A stretch of 19,829 bases of DNA. Origin: JBGPBY01 sp041481485. GTDB taxonomy: Bacteria > Acidobacteriota > Terriglobia > 20CM-2-55-15. A program made the position numbers and the translations under genes. Below are positions 7,910-18,002 of the stretch, one piece after another (positions within the stretch are counted from its first letter, which is position 1; each line of letters starts with the position of its first letter). The stretch is taken from the NCBI GenBank assembly GCA_041481485.1, contig JBGPBY010000065.1, forward strand, positions 1 to 19,829. Reading direction: 5' to 3'. The notes below the pieces were generated by a model. The model was not told the DNA's origin, ran no database searches, and saw only the letters and a program-made list of their open reading frames with translations.

Positions 7910-9154
7910 CTACACTTCCAGCCGGATCAGATCGTCGTAGGTTTCGCGCCTTCCAATCACTTCATACGAGTCTCCGGCCACCAGAACTTCGGCGACCTTC
8001 GGACGCGAGTTGTAGTTGGAGGAAAGGCTGAATCCGTATGCGCCCGCGCTCATCACGGCCATCAGATCGCCGGATTCAAACACCGGAACCTCGCGGTTCT
8101 GAGCGATAAAATCGGCAGATTCACAGATCGGGCCAACAACATCGGCGATTTCACGCCGGTCTTTTTCGGCAACCTCGTCAACGGGCCAGATGTTGTGATG
8201 CGATCCGTAAAGCGGAGGACGGATCAGATCGTTCATCCCGGCGTCGATGATGATAAATTGCTTTTCACCCTGGTTCTTTCGCACGACAACTCGCGTCAGA
8301 AGGATTCCGGCGTTCCCCACGATCACGCGTCCCGGCTCCAGCACAACCGTTAAGCCGAGGTGTTTGGCCGCCTCGATAATGGCGGAGGCATAGCAGGCCG
8401 GCGACGGGGGCTCTTCTCCGTTGTAGGAAATTCCCAACCCGCCGCCGAAGTCGAGATACTGCAGAGGAATGCGGTTGCCCTTCAAATCCAGAATGAATTC
8501 GCCAATGCTCGAAAGTGCTTCTTCAAATGGCGCCATCTGTGTGATCTGCGATCCCATGTGACACGTCACACCGACCAGTTCGATTTCCGGAACCTGGCGC
8601 AGTCGAAAGTACAGTTCCCGGGCTTCAGACAGACCGACTCCGAATTTGTGTTTTTTCATCCCGGTTGAAATATAGGGATGGGTTTTCGGATCGACATTGG
8701 GATTCGTCCGGATCGACACGCGCGCGCGTTTGCCCAGCTGACGCGCCATACTGGCGATCACATCGGCTTCGGATGACGATTCGACATTGAGAAAAAGAAT
8801 GTCCGACTCGAGCGCGAAGCGAATCTCCTCCCGCGTTTTTCCCGGGCCGTCGAAAATCACCCTGTGCGCCGAACCCGTCGCCTTCAATACCCGAAAAAGC
8901 TCCCCACCGGAAACAATTTCGAATCCCGTACCCCATTCGGCGAAACGCCGAAGAATATTGATATTCGAGTTGGCCTTGACCGCGTAGCAGGTCAGGTGAG
9001 AGATATCCGCAAACGCTTCTTCGAATACCCGTACGTGCCGCTTCAACGTGCGTTCGCTGTAGATGTATGCCGGAGTGCCGACTTCATCGGCGATTCGCTG
9101 GAGAGGGACTTCCTCGCAATAGAGGTGACCTTGACGATACTCGAAGTAATGCAC
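7910..9154 (-). CDS. lysA: Diaminopimelate decarboxylase
   Basis: LysA is the PLP enzyme that decarboxylates meso-diaminopimelate to L-lysine, the last step of the pathway, in the cytoplasm. The 414-residue product has the normal length and fold type III layout: an alanine-racemase-like barrel with YAVKAN (PLP lysine Lys60), HMGSQI, the phosphate-binding LDFGGGLGI and EPGR, then the beta domain with IIDAGMNDLIRP, the catalytic-cysteine motif CESADF and AGAYGFSLSSNYNSRP. The start is GTG at 9154; the sequence beginning MHYFEYRQGHLYCE aligns with the usual LysA start, and no ribosome site precedes it. A TATAAT box ends only seven bases upstream, so the mRNA may be leaderless. It stands alone: its neighbours are unrelated and dapF or dapA are not in the window. 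Confidence 0.97.
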   Translation of the reverse strand: MHYFEYRQGHLYCEEVPLQRIADEVGTPAYIYSERTLKRHVRVFEEAFADISHLTCYAVKANSNINILRRFAEWGTGFEIVSGGELFRVLKATGSAHRVIFDGPGKTREEIRFALESDILFLNVESSSEADVIASMARQLGKRARVSIRTNPNVDPKTHPYISTGMKKHKFGVGLSEARELYFRLRQVPEIELVGVTCHMGSQITQMAPFEEALSSIGEFILDLKGNRIPLQYLDFGGGLGISYNGEEPPSPACYASAIIEAAKHLGLTVVLEPGRVIVGNAGILLTRVVVRKNQGEKQFIIIDAGMNDLIRPPLYGSHHNIWPVDEVAEKDRREIADVVGPICESADFIAQNREVPVFESGDLMAVMSAGAYGFSLSSNYNSRPKVAEVLVAGDSYEVIGRRETYDDLIRLEV

Positions 9155-9161
9155 GCGCGAA

Positions 9162-9167
9162 ATTATA
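9162..9167 (-). promoter_or_regulatory. Possible -10 box (TATAAT) for lysA, giving a leaderless transcript
   Basis: On the minus strand a perfect TATAAT ends seven bases before the GTG start, so transcription would begin at or next to the start codon. The -35 region is not a good match to TTGACA, which keeps confidence low. Confidence 0.4.
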
Positions 9168-9237
9168 GCGGAAAAGAAAAACCGGGAATGGAAGCAGAAT
9201 TAAGGGGGGAATTCTCTGCCTCCATCCCCGGGGTCAC

Positions 9238-9268
9238 GTGTGGTCCAGCGGTGAGTGCCGGACCACAC
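9238..9268 (-). terminator. Hairpin after the outer-membrane protein gene, possible terminator
   Basis: A perfect nine-base-pair stem (GTGTGGTCC with GGACCACAC) around a 13-base loop begins 17 bases after the stop codon of the gene at 9285. No U-tract follows directly on the minus strand, so intrinsic termination is uncertain; it may instead protect the 3' end. Confidence 0.4.
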
Positions 9269-9284
9269 CCGGAATTGGACGGAA

Positions 9285-12221
<2,937 letters not shown>

Positions 12222-12225
12222 GTGG

Positions 12226-12236
12226 CCTTCCTCCCC
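12226..12236 (-). promoter_or_regulatory. Strong ribosome binding site of the outer-membrane protein gene
   Basis: On the minus strand GGGGAGGAAGG lies at the ideal distance before the ATG at 12221 and fixes that start. Such an extended match suggests high translation. Confidence 0.8.
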
Positions 12237-12271
12237 AATATTGAAACAATTTAATTCCGGATCCCTTGTGG

Positions 12272-12293
12272 GCCCGGTCTGGATGGACCGGGC
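12272..12293 (-). promoter_or_regulatory. Leader hairpin between ECF-type promoter and the outer-membrane protein gene
   Basis: An eight-base-pair GC-rich stem (GCCCGGTC with GACCGGGC) around a six-base loop sits in the predicted 5' leader of the gene at 9285-12221. TTGTG and CACAA further out could extend it. No U-tract follows, so it is more likely a stability or regulatory element than a terminator. Confidence 0.45.
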
Positions 12294-12310
12294 TGCGATT
12301 CACAAAGGCA

Positions 12311-12342
12311 AATACGTCTGGTGATTGGACGGGGTTACAACC
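12311..12342 (-). promoter_or_regulatory. ECF-type promoter (GGTTGTAACC, 16 bases, CGTATT) upstream of the outer-membrane protein gene
   Basis: On the minus strand GGTTGTAACC (12342-12333), 16 bases, then CGTATT (12316-12311). The ten-base upstream block, the spacing and the CGTA core are the same as those before the sigma gene at 15014. TGTAAC...CGTA is close to the SigW-type ECF consensus (TGAAAC...CGTA). The upstream block starts one base after the stop codon of the preceding gene, so the promoter uses the short intergenic gap to give this gene its own transcript with a leader of about 80 bases. Confidence 0.7.
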
Positions 12343-12343
12343 T

Positions 12344-13636
12344 TTATTTTGAACCGGTTTCCGGGCCGTATTTCACCGCCAGCTTGTAAGACGCGATCTG
12401 AGGCGGCTCCAGGAAATCGTCAAGGATCCTGTTCATTGCGGTGCTGTCACGCTGCTTGTCCGTAATGCTCTGATTGGTCTGCTTTGCCAGATCCTGGATC
12501 TTCTTGCGGTATTCAGGCCAGGCCGCTGTCACTTTGGCGACTTGTTCGTCGGTCAGCGGCGTATCCGCCAACGCTTCAATCGCGACCAGAGCTTCAATGC
12601 CACCACGGCCGAGGATCTGGGTATAGTGCCAATCCCTTAAAGTTTCAGCCTGTTGCGGGTTCAACGTCGTTTCGACTTTTTTGTAAATGTTGTCCGTGGT
12701 TTTTTGAATCAACTGCCGGGGATCCTGGTTTCCGTTCCGGTTGTTCTGGTTGCCTCCTCGGCCGCCCTGATTGTTGTTGTTGTTGTTCCCGGTAAGGTCC
12801 TTCCGGAACGCATCCTGCAATTCGCTCAGCTCGGCTTTCATCATCGCATCGGCCAGAACTTCTTTGTCCTTCGCCAGAGGCATGTTGCCCTTCGCCAATA
12901 CCTTCCGGATCGGATCGAGGCGATCGGAAGACGTGGCCTCGATCGCCATGCAGTATTTCATCCCGTTCGGACGGGTTTGATTGTTCTGGTTGTTGTTGTT
13001 CTGATTGTTGCCGCCGCGGTTGAAATTCTGGTTGTTATTGTTTTGATTGTTGTTGCCGCGGTTGGGATTCTGCACATACTGGTAGTAATGATCCAGCATC
13101 CCTTGAAGGCAGGTTGAATTTTTTGCTTTATCGTCAGCCGCCGTCTTTTTGATCAATGCTACCTGCTCCGGCGAGAGGAACAGCGACAGTTTGGTATCAA
13201 TGAAATCCTGATTCTTAAGTTGTGTAATCGTGTCGACCTGAATTGCGGTCTGGCTGGGTTGCTGGTTATTCTGCTGATTGTTGTTTCCGCCGCGGCCCCG
13301 CCCCTGCTGATTGTTCTGGTTGTTATTTTCGTATCCGTTGCGAATCAACTGAATCTGGTCGGTCAGCGCCACAATTTCGGAATTCAGCAAAGACTGAAGC
13401 GGCTTTTTCTGGGGATCTTCCAGAGGCGTCTTCCCCTTTTTGAGCGCGGCCTCGATGTCCAAAAACATTTGCTTGGAGTCCGGGATCACCGGCTGGTTGC
13501 CACGCCCACCGCGGCCGCCTTGATTGTTGCCGCCTCCGAGACCATTCAGGATGTTCGTCACATCGATGGAATCTTCCTGAGCGTACAGGGGTGCTGCCAG
13601 TACCATCATCGCCGTGATTAATAAGAGTTTTTTCAT
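12344..13636 (-). CDS. Secreted LTxxQ-like protein interrupted by Asn/Gln/Gly-rich low-complexity tracts
   Basis: The 430-residue product has a Sec signal (MKKLLLITAMMVLAAPLYA-Q, cleavage near residue 19). The mature part alternates charged helical blocks with four low-complexity linkers at about residues 34-49, 104-129, 190-223 and 283-304, made mostly of Asn, Gln, Gly and Arg. The helical blocks carry LSPEQ (154-158), LNPQQ (325-329) and LTDEQ (361-365), the LTxxQ motif of Spy/CpxP-type periplasmic proteins; LTDEQ also occurs in the smaller neighbour. Cys176 and Cys229 flank the third linker and could form a disulfide. I infer a large relative of the Spy-like protein whose linkers are prion-like or RNA/polymer-adhesive; no function is established. 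The gene follows the Spy-like gene by 46 bases and precedes the outer-membrane protein gene. Confidence 0.85.
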   Translation of the reverse strand: MKKLLLITAMMVLAAPLYAQEDSIDVTNILNGLGGGNNQGGRGGRGNQPVIPDSKQMFLDIEAALKKGKTPLEDPQKKPLQSLLNSEIVALTDQIQLIRNGYENNNQNNQQGRGRGGNNNQQNNQQPSQTAIQVDTITQLKNQDFIDTKLSLFLSPEQVALIKKTAADDKAKNSTCLQGMLDHYYQYVQNPNRGNNNQNNNNQNFNRGGNNQNNNNQNNQTRPNGMKYCMAIEATSSDRLDPIRKVLAKGNMPLAKDKEVLADAMMKAELSELQDAFRKDLTGNNNNNNQGGRGGNQNNRNGNQDPRQLIQKTTDNIYKKVETTLNPQQAETLRDWHYTQILGRGGIEALVAIEALADTPLTDEQVAKVTAAWPEYRKKIQDLAKQTNQSITDKQRDSTAMNRILDDFLEPPQIASYKLAVKYGPETGSK

Positions 13637-13682
13637 AGCCTTAACTACCTCTCCGAGAATTATTCAGCTCACTAGACCGAAG

Positions 13683-14084
13683 CTAGTTCGAATGCGAGAG
13701 CCCTGGAGTCCTCGGCCGGTTGCCGCGCCCTTCGTAAAATTTGTCGTATTTCACTTTCTGTTCGTCCGTCAGAATGGCTCGGATCTGGTTTCTGTTTTGT
13801 TTGCGCAAGGCATCCATCTGATCAAAAATTTTCTTATATTCCGGACGGGAATCCTTAAGGATCTGACTCATTTGAGTCTTCTGGTCAGGAGTCAGCCCCA
13901 AATATTCGTTGAATTTGTTCACGTCGCGATCAGCCTTCGCACGATCCGCAGACTTCGGATCGCCGGAAACCACCGAAGGGCTTAACCGAGTTTCCCAGAG
14001 ATTGGTCAGGATTGCGCCGGAAGCGATCCCCAGGAAAAACACTGAAAATATCAGCATTTTCCCTTTCAAGGTGCCTCCAATCAT
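13683..14084 (-). CDS. Spy/CpxP-like LTxxQ periplasmic protein, membrane-anchored
   Basis: The 133-residue product has an N-terminal hydrophobic segment (about 8-28) without an obvious cleavage site, so it is probably an anchored periplasmic protein. The rest is helical and charged with two LTxxQ motifs, LTPDQ (64-68) and LTDEQ (105-109), spaced as in Spy, CpxP and ZraP-type (heavy-metal-resistance) proteins. Those relatives are ATP-independent chaperones or inhibitors of envelope-stress sensors and form cradle-shaped dimers. The start codon overlaps the anti-sigma stop (ATGA at 14081-14084), so it is coupled to it. This placement suggests a role in sensing or damping the stress that releases the sigma factor. 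No metal-binding His/Cys cluster is visible. Confidence 0.82.
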   Translation of the reverse strand: MIGGTLKGKMLIFSVFFLGIASGAILTNLWETRLSPSVVSGDPKSADRAKADRDVNKFNEYLGLTPDQKTQMSQILKDSRPEYKKIFDQMDALRKQNRNQIRAILTDEQKVKYDKFYEGRGNRPRTPGLSHSN

Positions 14085-14434
14085 TGCCCATCCTCCGTGA
14101 TGATAATCATTCTCTCCAATTCAGGATTCGAAGGATCGGCACCCAAATAAATCAGGTGCTCCCCGTTCTGATCGGGAGACATAAACGCATCGATCGGCCC
14201 GCGCGAGGGCATTTCGGGAATAAACAACTGGACCGCCAGGAACGCAAGCAACAAAACGAAGGCCAGCGCGAATACCGGCTTTGCGCCCGACCGCACTCCC
14301 TCCCAAATTCCGTTTTCCCGCGGCTCCCGAAGACGGGCCACCACGCGCGCCATGACGCGCTGGGCAAAAAAAGGATCCGGCTCAATCACTCGAGCCCTCT
14401 CATTTCTGAAAAATTGGTCCAGTTTTGAATTCAT
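14081..14434 (-). CDS. Small single-pass membrane protein, probable anti-sigma factor
   Basis: The ATG at 14434 (GGGAAG upstream) gives 117 residues; an upstream in-frame ATG at 14452 has no ribosome site. The N-terminal 50 residues are charged and helical (KLDQFFRNERARVIEPDPFFAQRVMARVVARL), followed by one membrane helix at about 53-72 and a short periplasmic tail. There is no HxxxCxxC zinc finger. The topology and the position immediately after an ECF sigma gene, with a coupled Spy-like gene next, are what make an anti-sigma role likely; sequence alone is not decisive. Residues FFAQRVMARV recall the N-termini of small acidobacterial and deltaproteobacterial anti-sigma-like proteins. Confidence 0.75.
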   Translation of the reverse strand: MNSKLDQFFRNERARVIEPDPFFAQRVMARVVARLREPRENGIWEGVRSGAKPVFALAFVLLLAFLAVQLFIPEMPSRGPIDAFMSPDQNGEHLIYLGADPSNPELERMIIITEDGQ

Positions 14435-14468
14435 TGTTCTGCTTCCCGGCAATTTTCAGGGACCTATA

Positions 14469-15014
14469 TTACTCCCTGTTTGCCACTCTCGCCAGACTTG
14501 CGGCGAGTTTCTTTCGCGCTCGAAACAGTCGAACTTTGACGTTCGCCTGCGTAATTCCCATCGACAGTGCTATCTCGGCCACGGACAACTCTTCGACTTC
14601 CTTCAGAATCAGGGGAACCTTCAATTTCGGATCCAAAGCTTCCAGTGCCACCCGGGCGATACCAAAATCCTCCGGCTCGGGCGGAGCCGGAGCAGCCACC
14701 GGTTCTACGTCCGGTGGGGGCCCATATATCTCAAACGCGGCGTTTCGCCGCCGCGTTTTGCGGAGTTCGTCATAACAGGTGTTGATCGTCACCCGTCGCA
14801 GCCAGCCCGGGAAATTCTCGTCGGGCCGAACCTGATCTATCCGCGTAAACACCTTAAAAAAAACATCTTGCGCCATATCATCAACATCTTCGCGATGGCG
14901 GAAAAAGCGCGAGACCAGGCGAAAAACCATCGGGGAAAATTGCCGGACCAGTTCTTCCTGGGCGGCCTCATCCCCGGCTTGGGCGCGAACGACCAGTTCG
15001 CGTTCAAAGCTCAT
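14469..15014 (-). CDS. ECF-family RNA polymerase sigma factor (second of two)
   Basis: The 181-residue product opens with MSFERELVVRAQAGDEAAQEELV, the usual RpoE-like start. Region 2 (about 20-90) contains REDVDDMAQDVFFKVFTRI and the melting motif PGWLRRVTINTCYDELRK. A Pro-rich linker (PPPDVEPVAAPAPPEPED, about 97-114) joins region 4 (about 120-175), with LDPKLKVPLILKEVEELSVAEIA and the recognition helix GITQANVKVRLFRARKKL. It would direct transcription of its own operon and probably of the outer-membrane protein gene, since the same ECF-type promoter precedes both. The promoter's CGTA element is so close that the mRNA may be leaderless. The following gene begins 35 bases after its stop. Confidence 0.93.
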   Translation of the reverse strand: MSFERELVVRAQAGDEAAQEELVRQFSPMVFRLVSRFFRHREDVDDMAQDVFFKVFTRIDQVRPDENFPGWLRRVTINTCYDELRKTRRRNAAFEIYGPPPDVEPVAAPAPPEPEDFGIARVALEALDPKLKVPLILKEVEELSVAEIALSMGITQANVKVRLFRARKKLAASLARVANRE

Positions 15015-15019
15015 AAGTA

Positions 15020-15051
15020 ATTACGCTGCATGCCCGGAGGCGGTTACAACC
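15020..15051 (-). promoter_or_regulatory. ECF-type promoter (GGTTGTAACC, 16 bases, CGTAAT) upstream of the second sigma gene
   Basis: On the minus strand GGTTGTAACC (15051-15042), 16 bases, then CGTAAT (15025-15020). Block and spacing equal those at 12311-12342. The CGTAAT ends five bases before the ATG at 15014, so transcription would start at or very near the start codon. Autoregulation is usual for ECF operons, which supports this being the sigma factor's own target sequence. Confidence 0.72.
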
Positions 15052-15079
15052 TCGCCGAGTGGGGTTAGCCCGCATTTTT

Positions 15080-16429
15080 TTACTTTGCAGGTGGCGGTGG
15101 GGGCGCCTCTGCGAGATCGTCGGCTTTCAGGTTGAACTTTTCGTACAAATCCGTGTTCACGGTCATCACGGCCGGCCCGGACGCCTTCGCATAAGTCTCT
15201 TCGGGTTTGCGGGCGGCACTCCCGAATTTTACGTTCACCGTGTCCTTACCGGCCTGGCGCAGCGTGACCTCCAGCCGTGGTTTGTCCAACCCGTAGGTGG
15301 AGAGTGCCGCGGGGGAGTCGACAAATTGCACGGCTCGCTCAAATTCAAGCATGGCGAGGGCATTTGAAATCTTGTCCGATTGGGCCTTCCGGCCATCGGC
15401 CAGTTTCCAGTCCGACCCCTGCTTTTTGACAGCGATCTTTTCAGCGCCGCGAACGATCTCCACTTCGTCAATGGACTGCTGCTCGAAGTGGACAATTGTC
15501 TTATCGCGCCAGTCCGTGGCAGGCTCCAGCAGTTTTGCGGGAATTTCCTTCTCGATGATCATGATGGCGGGCCGGGATTCGTCTCGTGCATAGTATTTGT
15601 CCTTCTCCGGAGATTTTCCGACACTGAGGACCCGATCCATATTGGCTTTCCCGTCATGAAGGGTAACCTGGGACACTGGCGGCATTAAACCTGCCCCGGC
15701 TGCGGTAATCTCCGGCCCTGCAAAATTTGAAGCGTGCGCCGACTGAATCGTGCTGAGGAAGCTGGACACTTCGGGCCCATCGGCCTTCATTTCCGCCGGC
15801 TTCTTCAGCATCCAGTCCATTCCGGTTTTTTGAATTTCGATTTCGTTTTTCCCGCTCTGGATGCGGATGGAACTGATGTCGTCCTGAGAGAAATCGATCA
15901 CTTTCTTATTCCTCAGGTCCGTGAGGGTCTTTTTGAAAGTCTGCCCCCAGGTGGCGGCGGTGAGAAAGACTTCCTTCCCATCGGGCAGTTTGGCGTAGCT
16001 GAAATCCTTCTTGGGATTGTCCGAACCGAACTGGACGCTCACGGTTTGACCGCCTTTGGTCTTCGCACTGACTTGTACGGCCGGATGATCAAGCCCAAAC
16101 TGCGCCACATCCAGGTTGCCGGTGGCCACCACACGGTCCTTCTCAATTTGACCCAGACTCGATACCAGCGAATCCCATTCCGGAGAATCTGCGTCCACAC
16201 CCTGCGGCTCGGTGATTTCCCAGCGGCTATCCTTCTTCACCGCGCTGATACGGTGGTCCGGAAAGATCAGGCTCAGTTCCGTGACGTCTTTGGGAGACGT
16301 GGAGAAGAGTTTCTTTTTTGCGGCTTCCTGCTGTTGCCGTTCATCACGGCCGCGATACTCGGTGAAATAGACATACCCCCCAAGAACGAGAAAAACGAGA
16401 AGCAGAATCCACGTGCCACGAAATCGCAC
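15080..16429 (-). CDS. DUF4340 membrane-anchored periplasmic protein, last gene of the ABC operon
   Basis: The 449-residue product has one N-terminal membrane helix (about 7-23) and a long periplasmic part built of repeated DUF4340-type units: beta-rich segments with DSRWEITEPQGVDADSPEWDSLVSSL, FGLDHPAVQVSAKTKGGQTVSVQFG and later SDWKLADGRKAQSDKISNALAML and YGLDKPRLEVTLRQAG. The C-terminus is Pro-rich (APPPPPAK). DUF4340 proteins commonly accompany GldA/F/G-like ABC systems but their role is not known. The GTG start directly follows the TAA of the GldG-like gene (TAAGTG) and is fixed by GGAGG at 16436-16440. The protein probably forms the outer part of the transporter complex. Confidence 0.88.
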   Translation of the reverse strand: MRFRGTWILLLVFLVLGGYVYFTEYRGRDERQQQEAAKKKLFSTSPKDVTELSLIFPDHRISAVKKDSRWEITEPQGVDADSPEWDSLVSSLGQIEKDRVVATGNLDVAQFGLDHPAVQVSAKTKGGQTVSVQFGSDNPKKDFSYAKLPDGKEVFLTAATWGQTFKKTLTDLRNKKVIDFSQDDISSIRIQSGKNEIEIQKTGMDWMLKKPAEMKADGPEVSSFLSTIQSAHASNFAGPEITAAGAGLMPPVSQVTLHDGKANMDRVLSVGKSPEKDKYYARDESRPAIMIIEKEIPAKLLEPATDWRDKTIVHFEQQSIDEVEIVRGAEKIAVKKQGSDWKLADGRKAQSDKISNALAMLEFERAVQFVDSPAALSTYGLDKPRLEVTLRQAGKDTVNVKFGSAARKPEETYAKASGPAVMTVNTDLYEKFNLKADDLAEAPPPPPAK

Positions 16430-18001
16430 TTACTTCCTCCGTTTCACCCAGACGGAAATTCCAAGGATCAGCACCGACGCGGGAAGAAGCAGCTCCACCA
16501 GCCATGCCACGGCTTTCTCCTGCGAATCGGTCATGGTGACGGGCCGGTTTCCCGGATCCTTGGCTTTGATGGAAATGAAGCTTTCGTCCTGGGCCAGATA
16601 GCTCACGATATTGGTGAACAAATTCCCGTTTCCAAGAACGCTATATGTGCCATTCGCCGCAAAATCCGAATCGCCGACCACAACCATCCGGCTCTTCTTA
16701 TCGCCATTGGTCTTGGTTGCAACAACCGCGATGGTGACCGGTCCTTTGATATCTTTTCCGGCATCGAATTTGACTTCCTGCTTCCCGCCTTTGGCATTCA
16801 GATTAAAATCCGCTTCTCCCCAACTCTGGTCCGTTGTCTTAAGAAGCGGATCCACGGTAATTCCCGGCACGGGAGGAGTTAGTGGACTGATCGATCGCAC
16901 CAGCGGAAAGAATGTCATTACGTTGAATCCCTGAGTGATACGATGCCCTTCGTATTTGGGCACAACGGGGATCTGCGGACCTGCTCCAATCAACTGTCCG
17001 AATCCGCTGAAATCGAGCACGACATTCTCACCGGGATCCACCGACCACTTTTTCAGAAAATCCTTTAGTGATGCAGATGGTGAAGGATCGACCTCAATCA
17101 ATACGCTGCCGCCGCCGTTGAGGTACGTCTCCAGCTTGTCCAGTTCTCCCGCTACAGGTTCCGTTGTGGGACCCGCAACGACAACCACGGACGCATCCAT
17201 TGGAACAGCGGCTTCCTGAATCAGATTGAGGCCTTTGACAACGTAGTTCTCCTTTTCCAGTCCAGTCTTCACCAGCTGATAGCCATTGCGCTGGTCCGAA
17301 CTCGCGATGTCCTTTTCACCGTGGCCTTGCGTGAAGTAAATCGTCTTCTGCGTTCCCTTCACGAGTTTAATGAGAGCATTGGTAACATCTTCTTCTTTCA
17401 GCTCACTGGCCTGCTTCTCGATACGTTGAGTTTTCGCACCCATTTCCAGAATGAGCGTTCCGAATCTCAACGAGTCGCCGGCCTGCCCATACACTGTGAC
17501 CTGATATTGCTGTGCGGTCAGCCGCTTCTCATCCGGATCGATAAACTCGACCGAAATCTTGCCGTTTTGATGCGTGTACAGCTGCAACAGATCGCGAACC
17601 GGCGCGTACTCCCCAGGGCCCGGATAAAACACTTTGATGTGGGTGTCTTCTTTCAGCTGGCCGGCAACCTGAATGGACTGATCCGACAGGCTGTACACTT
17701 TTTCCTTCGTCATATCGATGCGCTTGTAATGCTGCGCTCCGAGGTAATTGACGAATGCAAGAATTCCCAATACCAAAATTACAGACGTGGCTGAATTGAT
17801 GCCGTATTTCGAGGATCGCTTCCGCAAGCCCGCACGGATATCGGGGAGTTTCAATGCCAGAGAAACAACGACCAGCAATCCTCCTAGAACCGCTGCGATC
17901 GTCTGATAAATGCTCCACACCGATCGCGTCGAATACGTAATCAGCGCAGCGGCAATGAGAGCGAGTCCGAAGAGATCTGCTTTTTTGAGTTGTTCTTTCA
18001 T
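16430..18001 (-). CDS. GldG-like ABC-transporter auxiliary protein
   Basis: The 523-residue product has two N-terminal membrane helices, a third at about 68-88 (SATSVILVLGILAFVNYLG) and a C-terminal one (LVELLLPASVLILGISVWV before KRRK). Between them lies a large periplasmic domain: YKRIDMTKEKVYSLSDQSIQV, then LKEDTHIKVFYPG, VEFIDPDEKR, TIYFTQGHGEKDI, and VVVAGPTTEPVAGELDKLETYLNGGGSVLIEVDP. This is the ABC_transp_aux/GldG architecture, related to intraflagellar-transport-type (IFT52-like) folds. In Bacteroidota GldG works with GldA and GldF in gliding; elsewhere such proteins have no assigned substrate. It begins one base after the permease stop and is followed at once by the DUF4340 gene, so all four are one operon. 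Confidence 0.9.
   Translation of the reverse strand: MKEQLKKADLFGLALIAAALITYSTRSVWSIYQTIAAVLGGLLVVVSLALKLPDIRAGLRKRSSKYGINSATSVILVLGILAFVNYLGAQHYKRIDMTKEKVYSLSDQSIQVAGQLKEDTHIKVFYPGPGEYAPVRDLLQLYTHQNGKISVEFIDPDEKRLTAQQYQVTVYGQAGDSLRFGTLILEMGAKTQRIEKQASELKEEDVTNALIKLVKGTQKTIYFTQGHGEKDIASSDQRNGYQLVKTGLEKENYVVKGLNLIQEAAVPMDASVVVVAGPTTEPVAGELDKLETYLNGGGSVLIEVDPSPSASLKDFLKKWSVDPGENVVLDFSGFGQLIGAGPQIPVVPKYEGHRITQGFNVMTFFPLVRSISPLTPPVPGITVDPLLKTTDQSWGEADFNLNAKGGKQEVKFDAGKDIKGPVTIAVVATKTNGDKKSRMVVVGDSDFAANGTYSVLGNGNLFTNIVSYLAQDESFISIKAKDPGNRPVTMTDSQEKAVAWLVELLLPASVLILGISVWVKRRK
16436..16440 (-). promoter_or_regulatory. Ribosome binding site deciding the DUF4340 GTG start
   Basis: GGAGG on the minus strand, inside the end of the GldG-like gene, six bases before the GTG at 16429. 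Confidence 0.75.
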
Positions 18002-18002
18002 T

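Noticed and set aside
12725..13327. Trinucleotide-rich stretches as a CRISPR array or tandem DNA repeat
   Set aside because: They are in-frame low-complexity codons within one gene, with no regular repeat-spacer pattern.
15734..16882. A long plus-strand open frame (382 codons) opposite the DUF4340 and GldG-like genes
   Set aside because: It has no recognisable domain and spans two well-supported minus-strand genes; it is explained by codon bias on the opposite strand.
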